Under the pieces are notes generated by a model that worked only from the letters and a program-made list of their open reading frames with translations, did not search any database and was not told the origin of the DNA. A DNA stretch of 64,000 nucleotides from Zygnema cylindricum (taxonomy: Eukaryota; Streptophyta; Zygnematophyceae; Zygnematales; Zygnemataceae). The DNA is taken from positions 108,595 to 172,594 of the forward strand of contig JBBHKE010003363.1 in the NCBI GenBank assembly GCA_037447655.1, read 5' to 3'. Positions within the stretch are counted from its first letter, which is position 1; each line of letters begins with the position of its first letter. The position numbers and the translations under genes are program-made. Shown here piece by piece: positions 55,776 through 64,000 of the stretch.

Positions 55776-55784
55776 TATAAATGG
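55776..55784 (+). promoter_or_regulatory. TATA box of solo LTR
   Basis: TATAAATGG in the second half of the LTR, at the position matching TATAAAAGG in the 3' LTR of copia A. Confidence 0.6.
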
Positions 55785-56759
55785 CAAACTTTGGCCAGCC
55801 ATAACTATCAATTTACTTGACCATTTTCAGTGATTCTTTTTGCTGCGGACTCAGAGGAGTCCAAGCTACACAGGGGTATAGGTTGGTCAGAGTTTTTGTC
55901 TGCCAGGGTGGCTGCATTTATAAGGGAAAGTCAAAGTGGGGTGAATGTGTCCAAATCTCATATTCTAACTTTGGCATTCTGTGGTGGAACTGACCACACA
56001 AAAAGTGTTATTTCACAGGGGTGAATCTATATTGGGATTGTGATTGTCAAGGGGTCAGTCATTTGGGTTTATATTAACTTGGAGTCGGCACTATCTAGAT
56101 TAGCTTCTTTTGGATCTGCATACTCTGAGGGCCAATGGAGGTCTCAGAGTTTTCAGTGTCATCAGACGTGGCAAAGACCGTTAACCGCCAAAAATGCCTT
56201 TTCCGTGATCACGGCGGCCTATCGTGGCCGTTCGATCAAAACCGGCTATAATCCTAGCCGCTGAAATTCGACGCGCGGTATTTGTTTCGCTTATCGAAAC
56301 AAATGCGCGGTATTTGTTTCGCTATCAAAACAAATGCGCGGTATCCGTTCTGTCCACATACCGTACTTCGTACTAAATCAAACTGTATCTATGTACTAAG
56401 TATCTATTAGCCGTTTAACAGATTAATCTAAAAATAACGATTTATATATTTATCAAAACCCTACATATCATAATATCTGTCCTAGACTTAACGGCTAGAG
56501 CTAACGGCTAATGCGGATTGACGGACGGGAGGTACTAGGATCAATTCCTGGGTCCGTCAACTAACTTTTGGTAAGTCTACCTATTTCAACCCTTGTCCTT
56601 CTTTAGAGAGCCTAGGTAGCCATGGCTCTAGCTCCCTATCCAACCTTTAGTGACTACAACAAAGTGTGGGGGCTTGGATAGGGGAGTTAGAGGCAGACCG
56701 CCTCTGCTCTTTTTCTATCCTAATACAGACCTAGAAAATACTCAAATATCAACATTGTA

Positions 56760-57392
56760 CCCGTTTCGGACATAGCCGCAGCTGTAGGAGTACTAAGTAG
56801 GAGTCTAAATGCTCCCACTGGAAAGATTAGGAGGCAGCTAAGAGAGTCCCTTAGATATCTCATAGGAACTAGGGATCTATGGTTGCATTTGGGTGGGAAC
56901 AATACTGACATCACCACTTGGAGTGATGCCACCTATGGGATGCTCCTATGAGGAGATGCACATCTAGATATGTATTGTATGTGGGTGATGGAGCTTGCTG
57001 CTGGAGCAGGCAAGCAGCAAAAGGTCATTGCCTAGTCCACCATGGAGGCTGAGTACATGGCTTCTTGCTCTGCTATAAAAGAACTAATGTGGGTCAAGTC
57101 TTTGCATGGTGAGCTTGGTCATCTTAAGAGTGGTGTCCAAAAAGCGTTTTGTGATAATCAGGCTGCCATTGCCATATCTGCCAATCCTAAACATCACTTT
57201 AAAGCCAAACACAGGAAATTAGACTTAGCTTTGCTAGAGAGAAAGTAGAAATTAAAATAATCAGTTTGGAGTATAAACCAGATAGTGAAATGGTAGCAGA
57301 TATGATGAGCAAACCTGTGCCTTCTCCTAAACTAATTTTCTGCCGAGAGAAGTGTGGTCTTAAAATAAAGAGTGACTAGAAAATAAAGAGAG
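56760..57392 (+). pseudogene. Copia A RNase H region
   Basis: It resumes copia A: SDIAAAVGVLSRSLNAP, RYLIGTRDLWLH, ITTWSDATYG, STMEAEYMASCSAIKELMWV, FCDNQAAIAIS, HHFKAKHRKLD. Stops and one shift near 56,950 break it. A purine-rich tract (aaaataaagagag) precedes the 3' LTR. Confidence 0.9.
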
Positions 57393-58437
57393 TGTAGAAA
57401 TTAAAGGCTATTTTAGTATTTTATAGGTTGAGTAAAATGCAGAAAAGAGGTCAGAGGCAATATGCCTCTAACTCCTCTATTCTAGCTCCCACACTTGTCG
57501 TAGTCACTGAAAGTTGGAGAAGGAGATAGAGCCATGGATGCCTAAGGTATCCAAACGGAGACCACACTTTAGATTGGTTGATTTACCAAAATAGTTATTG
57601 ACGGACCCAGGATTTGAACGGTGGTACCTACCGGCCGTCCAAACTGCCTGTAGCCGGCAGCCTTAGCCCAATTAGACTAGAATGAAGGTTATACGATATA
57701 AGGTTTGATAAATAGATAAATCCGTACACGTAGGCTATTTCATTTAACAGGATATTTGGACATAGAAACAGTTTGTAATGTACGGTGTACGGAAATAGTC
57801 GAAACGGGATAACGCGCAATTTGTTTTGAAGGCGAAACAAATTTCGCGCAAGTATTTATGACGGTTACGCTTGAAATATGTTTTAAATCGGAGGGTTTGT
57901 GAAACATGCCGAGATCGTGGAATAGTTTTTTGGCGGTTTGCGGGTCAACGACACATCGAATGACAAGTGGCACAACCATATTGGAATACGGCACCTCTAG
58001 GGATTTCAAGATTGAATCCAAAAATGACATGTGTCCACTTATTGTCCATGTCGTACAATGGCCATTACAAAAATTACACAGGCACTTGTACCTTTCTGTA
58101 CGATACAGTATTATGATTGGTGCCGTACTTTAGTAGATAGAGTTTTAGAGGAGAGATAGGAGTTAGAAAAAATTCATTGATTGGACCCTCTCTCCGAGAG
58201 AGCTTCTGTATAAAAGGTCAAATTTGACCCTTCATAACTTACTGCTCAAGGGAGCAAATTCAAAGATTCTTTTTGCTATCGATTGAAGGGAGTCTTCCTT
58301 TCACAAGGGTGAAGGTGGTCAAAGTTTTTGCCTGCTAGGGTGGGCATTATTCTTGCTGAAACTCAAAGGGGTCAAGGTTATCGTAGAGGCTTCGTGTGAG
58401 CTGCCTACTTTGAGGACCTATGGAGGTCTAGAGATTT
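57393..58437 (+). repeat. 3' LTR of copia A
   Basis: It starts TGTAGAAATTAAAGG and ends near ggaggtctagagattttgt, about 1,045 bp. The antisense tRNA-like segment is at 57,598-57,680 (B box GTTCAAATCC). Confidence 0.85.
58209..58217 (+). promoter_or_regulatory. TATA box in the LTR of copia A
   Basis: TATAAAAGG follows agagagcttctg, the likely core promoter of the family. Confidence 0.65.
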
Positions 58438-59605
58438 TGTATTTCCACCTTGGGTGCACTACACACTTTAGTTCACCTTAAACGGAGGTCGAACGACCGA
58501 GTTAGTCTAGTGCAAAGGTGTAGGCTCCATTACATGGCATCCGTTCTATGTAGCTTTAGCGGAGGGGTACATTGTAAAACGACACGCAACCTTTAGATTG
58601 TCCCGTAGATCTTGCTGTTAGTTGTCAATAGGATTTTAGTTCAGGCCCAACGGGCAGGCATAGCATTTATGACTTAGGGTCCAAGTTAGGCGTTTCACGT
58701 TAATTCAGAACTTTGTCGATTACTAGTGTACAAAAGGAGGACCTTTGGCTGCCAATCCAGCCGGAGCCAGTCGTCTAACTTTTTGCCTTGAGTGTAGTAG
58801 TCTGTTTTGTCTTATGTCATTAAGATAATAATTGATGGCCGCTGATAGGCTTTTGGCCTTGCTTTTACTTTGGCACCTGTAGTAGGACAAACTTTGGTTT
58901 TATAAGGCATTTGGGGCCGAAAGTGACAGGTTGCTTTTTCAGTACTGTCTCTTGAGAAAAACCCCAAAGAGTTAAATCAATCTTTCTGATGGAGAGCTAT
59001 TGCCTGGTGTCGTGGACTATATTGCCATATTTGTTTTGGATTGTCTTTTGTGGAGACCGTAGCTCGGGTGGGTAGTTGGCACTATCCTCTCTTTTGGGCG
59101 GTTTGGACTTTCGCTGTTTGAAACTTAGAAGAGTCTAGTTGGATCCATATGGCGGAACCAAGGGGTGAGGGAGACTTATATTTCTCTTTGTGGCCATTGG
59201 AACAGTTTGTTCTTCTGATGTTTGGTCATCTTTGTACTCCGGGGTATTTGAGGTCGCTTCACCGTTATTATTTATTCTCATCTTTATTTCCATTCTCTAG
59301 GGCAAGGTGACATTGTTTAATCTGAAAAAGCCGATATTTATTATTTCTATATTTTTGCGTGGGAGTTATTTGCACATTCTTGTGGTCGTCTTTGGATTTT
59401 GTCCGGGTTTCTTGTGGGCTAGATCAAACGACTCGCATTTCGTTTCTATTCTTTGGAGAGTGGTAGGGGGTGTTGCATTTAGTGGGCTTCCAGTAGATAA
59501 GCACAGTAATGAAAAGCCCAACCCTCTCCCCTTTTGTTAGAGGGGATAGGTGGTTAGGGTGGTGTACTTTTATAGAGAGATTTAGCTCCTCTATCTCGGT
59601 AAGTC
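58438..59605. other. Non-coding stretch between LTR and unknown ORF
   Basis: Less AT-rich than the surroundings. No LTR or protein match was recognised. It may be the leader of the ORF that follows (a TATA-like ttttatagagag lies just upstream of its ATG). Confidence 0.4.
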
Positions 59606-60259
59606 ATGGGCGAAGGAGAAGCTCAGGATAGGGATCTTTCCAGTGTCAGTCCAGAAGAACGCGAGAGGCAAGAAGCAGTGGCACAAGAAGAAGAATCACT
59701 GGTGTCCGAGGAAGAAGTCCTTTTCACCTCAGCTTTAAACATAGAGCAGTTTCTTAAGGGATTGATGCTTGAGCTTGGTGTATTTGAAACTTCTCCAAAA
59801 CAGCCAAAGAGGCAACCCTCTCCTCCACCTCCTCCTGTCTTTTCCTGTAAGAATTTCCCAACTTTGTCCGAGGCAGCTAGATCTAGGGCCGTGGAGAAAG
59901 AGGAGAGACAGACATTATCCCCTAAATCACGTAGGAAGAGCTTGGCACATAAGGAATTGGTCCTCGATCACCTTCCGGAAGTGGGACGCCATACGAGATC
60001 TAAGGCTCCGATAGAGGAGATGTACTTGGATCCCAAAATTTTAGCAAATCCTAACCATCTAGGACGCAAAGAAATCTTAGCCCTTCACAATCTCCATGAG
60101 TTGAAGGTTAAGGAGTTGGTGCAGCGGGTAGCAAAGTTAGACCGAGCCAAGATCATACGCCCAATGGGAAGTGTAGTGGAAATTTTGAGCAGTTCATCAA
60201 AGAGTGGCTCTTCAACCTCAGTTCGCGAGCAACAGGGGATGCCTTCGACTTCACATTAG
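59606..60259 (+). CDS. Unknown charged protein, 217 residues, ending at an LTR
   Basis: I do not recognise the product. It starts MGEGEAQDRD, is acidic for about 45 residues (EEESLVSEEE), has a proline run (QPSPPPPPVFS), a basic patch (SPKSRRKS), a likely helical segment (KEILALHNLHELKVKELVQR) and a Ser-rich tail. No zinc finger or membrane segment is seen. The stop lies three bases before an LTR-like TG at 60,263, so it may be a gag-like protein of a non-autonomous LTR element bounded by same-orientation LTRs (57,393 and 60,263), or a host exon cut by an LTR insertion. An intact 654-base frame in such decayed surroundings suggests recent coding. Confidence 0.5.
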   Translation: MGEGEAQDRDLSSVSPEERERQEAVAQEEESLVSEEEVLFTSALNIEQFLKGLMLELGVFETSPKQPKRQPSPPPPPVFSCKNFPTLSEAARSRAVEKEERQTLSPKSRRKSLAHKELVLDHLPEVGRHTRSKAPIEEMYLDPKILANPNHLGRKEILALHNLHELKVKELVQRVAKLDRAKIIRPMGSVVEILSSSSKSGSSTSVREQQGMPSTSH

Positions 60260-60262
60260 CAG

Positions 60263-61195
60263 TGTTGAAAAAATAGGTATTTTGTAGTCTCTCTTGTGAC
60301 CTTACTGCAGCCCTTATACTTGTCGTAGTCAGTAAGGACCTCTAGGAAGCCATGGCTGCCTCTAGCAGCTAAAGAAACAGGCAGATCACTAGTATTATTT
60401 CTGCAAAACATAGGCTGCCAGCTCTAGGAATTGATCCAAAGACCTCTAGTATCGCCGTATGGACACAAGTGCGCCTTATCCAATAAGTATTGGAGGAGTG
60501 ATACACGTATATGACGCAATATTTATTTAAGGATGTACGGCGCCGGATATTCCTTTTCAAACAAATTACGCGATATACCGTTTTGCACAAAATCGAACCG
60601 CACAAAATATCCGAATCGACATGTAATTTCGACGAACGAAATCAAATGTCCGAATCTCATTGAACGGCTCACAGTGGAGCCGGAATGCCGGAATAGAAGT
60701 TTGGCGGTTTGCGGACCAGATGTCGGCGAATGACACGTGGCAACATATGGTTGGACAACGGATATTACGGGAGGAGCAACTACGGCCCCGAAACTGACAT
60801 AGGTCAGCGGACCGGCCATGCCGTACTATGGCCGTACAAGAAGTACAACGGTACCTGTACCTTATTCTACTTTATAGTCATATGATTGGTCTGGTACCTT
60901 AGTAATTAGTTTAGAGAGGTAGCTTAGGACTTAGAATATTTTTTGGATTTTTAGCCTCTCTCTCAAAGTGCACCTGTATTTATGGACTAACTTTCGTCAG
61001 CCATAACTTAATGCTAACGTGAGCAAATTCAGTGATTCTTTTTACTGCAGACTCAAGGGAGTGCACGCTATAGAGGGGTGTAGTCGGTGAGAGTTTTTTG
61101 CGTGCCAGGGTTGCACTTATTCATTGCAAATTTCAAAATTGCAAATATTATCCTAGAGGCTTTATATAAGCTGGACATTCTATGGACCAATGGAG
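60263..61195 (+). mobile_element. Diverged family A LTR, 3' tip missing
   Basis: It starts TGTTGAAAAAATAGG and follows the family layout (gtcgtagtcagtaagg, gccatggctgcc, gaatgacacgtggcaac) with many changes. It stops at gaccaatggag, 14 or so bases short. Confidence 0.8.
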
Positions 61196-62243
61196 TGAAA
61201 CTCTGAGACCTCCATAAGTCCTCAGAGTAGACAGCTTCCAAGAAGCCTCTAGTATAATCCTGACCCCTTTGTGTTCCAGCAAAAAATAACTGCCACCCTG
61301 GCAGACAAAAACACTGACCACCTCCACCCCTGTAAAGGCAAGACTCCCCTGAGTTGGTAGCAAAAAGAATCTCTGAATTTGCTCCCCTTAGCAGTAAGTT
61401 ATGGAGGGTCAAAGTTGACCTTTTGTACAGAAGCTCTCTGGGAGAGGGGGTCCTATCTTCTAATTTTTCTAAGTCCTATCACTCTCACAGACTCTATCTT
61501 CTGATGTATGGAACCAATCAGAATTGAGTTCCGTACGCAAAAGTATAGCTACCGGTGTACTTTATGTACGGACATTGTACGACATGGCCAAAATGTCGAC
61601 ACATGTCAAATCCGGATTCGGTGCCATAATCTCCGGAGATTCCACAATCCAACGGAATTTCGCCACGTGTCATCCGATTGTGGCGATGGCCACAAACCGC
61701 CGAAATCTTCCTCCGAGATCTCGGCGCTAATCCCGGCAGTCCGATTAAATTCGGATTTAATCGTAGCCGTAATAAATACATGCACGGTATTTGTTTCACT
61801 TAAGAAACAAATGCGCGGTATTGATTTTTGTCAGTACCGTAATTCGTACATTATATACTACTGGATCTATGTATCCGGTAATCCATAACAGTTAAATGAT
61901 TTATCGTACGTATACGTATTTAAATAAATATCAAACTACATAGTACGTTACACTACCGCTAGACTTAACGGCTAAGGCTACCGGCTATTTCCTGTCTGCC
62001 GGCCGGTAGGTACAAGGATCAAATCCTGCCGCCGGCACATTCCTTTTAAATATATAAACCCTAAAATAAATTTCCCGTAAACCTCAGGATAGCCAAGGTA
62101 GCCATGGCTTTAGCTTCCTCTCCAATTTCTCAGTGACTGCGACAAGTTTGAGAGTTGGAGAGAGAAGTTAGAGATAGACTGCTTCGGCTTCTATTTTTCT
62201 TTTCAGACCTAGAAAATACTAATAAAAACCATTAGTTTCTACA
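61196..62243 (-). mobile_element. Family A LTR, reversed, complete
   Basis: TGAAACTCTGAGACC to TTTCTACA, 1,048 bp. The antisense tRNA-like segment lies at 61,960-62,038 on the plus strand (B box GGATCAAATCC). No matching target duplication was found. Confidence 0.88.
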
Positions 62244-62599
62244 GCATGACTGCTGCCTACCTCTGAATTGGGAGCCCCGCTCTCAACCCACAAATCCTTG
62301 GTTCTGTGGGGACTTTGAGTTTGGCGGCTAATTTGTCAAATCCTCTTAGTCACGTGGGACTAAGAGGGGGGGGGGAAATCAAGGGGGGGAACTGGGTACT
62401 TTTCTTTTCCACTCCATTCCTCCTTACTACCTACGCATATCCCTGGGGGGGTGGTAACAGAGATGGGCATGGTCGCGGATCCGAGGAAGCATCAGCATTT
62501 GGGATGGATTGCAAGTTTCTCATACACACCTCCTTTGGACATCTTACCTGAACTTCTCGGTTCCCAAGCACGCTCGACACACTCTGTGAAATAAAACAC

Positions 62600-64000
62600 C
62601 GTAGCGTCAACCGCAACGCAAGATCCGAAACTCTGCGCGGTCACCTGTATAGTGCAAGTGGACGAACAGTGGTTAAGCATGATAAAGGCCGCCAACGGTG
62701 ACGACGACACACTGAAGGAACTCATTAAACGGAAGGTACTAGTTCAAATTGCCAATGGTATTTGGCAGTACAGACCGAGTCAAACAATTCGACTGTATGT
62801 TCTGACAAGTATCGAGTTACGTCATACGATTTTTCAAATGAGTCACGATGAGCCGCTCAATAGACATTTTGGGCGGGATAAGATCACCGTTCGTGTCACT
62901 GAGGCTTATTACTGGCCGAACATGACGCGCGATATTGCGGAGTATGTCCGGACGTGCGACTCTTGTAACAGGAACAAATCGGAACCATGGCAACAAGGTG
63001 TGTTACAACCACCACCTGTTCCTTGGGAGGTGATTTCGATGGATTTTATCGTAGCCCTTCCGCTGACCAAGGAGGGCTACGACTCAATCTTTGTCGTCTT
63101 GGATTACTTGTCGAAAATGGCCCATTTCTTACCCACCTCCACCACAACCACGACACGGGATATCGCGGACTTATTCTTTCGAAGATATTCCCCCATCACA
63201 AACTTCCGAAGAGGATCCCTAGCGATCGCGATCGCAAATTCGTGAGCCACTTTTGGCGAAATCTATTTGCGCTGTGTGGCACACAGTTGGTCATGTCTAC
63301 AGCTTACCACCCTCAAACTGATGGTCAGACTGAAAAGGTGAATCAAAATCTGGAAGAAGCGTTGCGGGAATATGTCTCGGTGCATCAAACAGATTGGGTC
63401 GACCATTTAACAACGATTGAGGTGGCGTACAACAGTGCGGTACACTCGTCAACGAATGCTACGCCATTCTCACAAAATGGACAATAGCCCACTCTTATCG
63501 AAAACCTATAGGTAGTGGATTGCAAAACGCAGGCAGCTCTGGATTTTGCTAAAACGGTGCAAAGAAACCTAGAAAAGGCGACCAAGGCACTACAGTTAGC
63601 AAAGGATCGCCAAAAGTCTCAAGCTGACGCTCACCAGAAGGATGTCGTCTTTAGCGTGGGGGAAAAGGTTCGCCTTAATATGGTAAACCTCTCCTTGCCG
63701 GGTGCCCTCTCTAAGAAGTTGGCACCGAAAATCACGCGCCCATTCATAATTCTTTCCCGTGTGGGCGAAGTGACTTATAAGTTGGATATTCCAATGGAGT
63801 GCCATATCTATAATGTCTTCCATGTTTCCCTCCTTAAACCATTCCGCGACCCTGATTCGATGTTTCCTAATCGACGACGAAATACTTCTTTACCACCCGT
63901 TTAGGGTACCTCGGACGAGTATGAGGTGGAAGAGATCCTTTAGTTGCGCCGCTCTCGAAATTCCAACTCCAACCAATATTTGGTGCGTTGGAAATGCCAC
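62600..64000 (+). pseudogene. Ty3/gypsy integrase and chromodomain-like tail, decayed, runs off the window
   Basis: It reads the H2C2 finger (SHDEPLNRHFGRDK, CDSCNRNKSEP), first Asp (VISMDFIVALPLTKEGYDSI), then, after a frameshift near 63,190, second Asp region (SDRDRKFVSHFW), STAYHPQTDGQTEKVNQNLE with Glu, then the GPY/F-like region (KLAPKITRPFIILSRVGEVT, YNVFHVSLLKPF). After two stops comes DEYEVEEIL..SNQYLVRWK, which looks like a chromodomain. The upstream RT is missing; the 5' part (62,244-62,600) is unclear and GC/G-run rich. Confidence 0.88.

Larger units (their letters stand above)
54970..56155 (+). mobile_element. Solo LTR of family A with target duplication GTGTC
   Basis: TGTTGATATTTG to CAGAGTTTTCA, 1,186 bp. 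GTGTC occurs at 54,965-54,969 and 56,156-56,160. Opposite in orientation to the LTR it interrupts. Confidence 0.95.
51123..56754 (-). mobile_element. Element A2, gag-only relative of copia A
   Basis: The LTRs (51,123-52,350, and 54,348-56,754 including a nested solo LTR) flank about 2.0 kb with a gag but no integrase, RT or RNase H. The 5-bp duplication TTGTA, primer site and polypurine tract are present. Confidence 0.92.
54348..56754 (-). repeat. 5' LTR of element A2, split by a solo LTR
   Basis: The two parts, 54,348-54,969 and 56,161-56,754, join across the GTGTC target duplication. It ends CAAATATCAACA, the inverse of the LTR start. Confidence 0.9.
39020..58437 (+). mobile_element. Copia element A (host of nested insertions), decayed
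   Basis: Order: 5' LTR, primer site, gag, protease, integrase, reverse transcriptase, RNase H, 3' LTR, which is the Ty1/copia order (integrase before RT). It is interrupted by an LTR at 41,290-42,342, a 0.6-kb insert at 43,352-43,983, element B at 45,057-50,634 and element A2 at 51,123-56,754. Many stops and frameshifts show it is dead. Without the insertions it would be about 6-7 kb. Confidence 0.88.

Overview
This is nuclear DNA from a plant-like eukaryote, most likely a land plant or a close streptophyte alga. The window holds two intron-split genes with GT-AG introns. One encodes a Euonymus-lectin (EUL) domain protein, a family known mainly from plants. The rest is Ty1/copia elements, a Ty3/gypsy fragment that appears to carry a chromodomain, hAT elements, many short inverted-repeat elements and long microsatellites. 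I see no operons, CRISPR arrays or real tRNA/rRNA genes. A run of 10 N (38,524-38,533) marks an assembly gap.

Bases 1-12,400 (minus strand) hold most of a THUMP-domain RNA guanine-N2 methyltransferase gene. I rebuilt nine exons whose reading phases all agree: 12,343-12,287; 11,335-11,258; 10,284-10,228; 8,598-8,119; 6,667-6,589; 5,721-5,657; 3,764-3,709; 2,899-2,837; 2,324-2,198. They give 354 residues, from the probable start codon to just past the SAM-binding motif; the C-terminus was not found and probably lies left of the window. The introns are packed with (TA)n, (GGGA)n, (GA)n/(CT)n and short inverted-repeat elements, and one exon appears to translate part of a GA microsatellite into a Glu/Arg/Gly-rich linker.

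Bases 12,800-16,200 hold transposon debris, including a non-autonomous hAT element with a perfect 8-bp target duplication. Bases 16,926-23,532 (minus strand) hold a complete-looking three-exon gene for a two-domain EUL lectin of 333 residues. Its 4.4-kb first intron contains a 1.6-kb array of a 16-bp repeat that starts beside the 5' splice site.

Bases 24,700-28,500 hold a hAT transposase gene broken by one stop codon, with subterminal repeats. Bases 28,900-37,400 are stacked short TIR elements plus a degenerate satellite that changes orientation. Bases 37,779-62,243 are a nest of copia elements: host element A (plus strand) carries a reversed solo-type LTR in its protease region, a 5.6-kb element B (minus strand, target duplication CAAGA) in its reverse transcriptase, and a gag-only relative A2 (minus strand, target duplication TTGTA) before its RNase H. 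A2 in turn carries a solo LTR (target duplication GTGTC). Family A appears to use the anticodon arm of initiator tRNA-Met as primer, while B uses the usual tRNA 3' end. Family A LTRs also carry a tRNA-like A-box/B-box segment on their antisense strand. The window ends inside a decayed Ty3/gypsy integrase.
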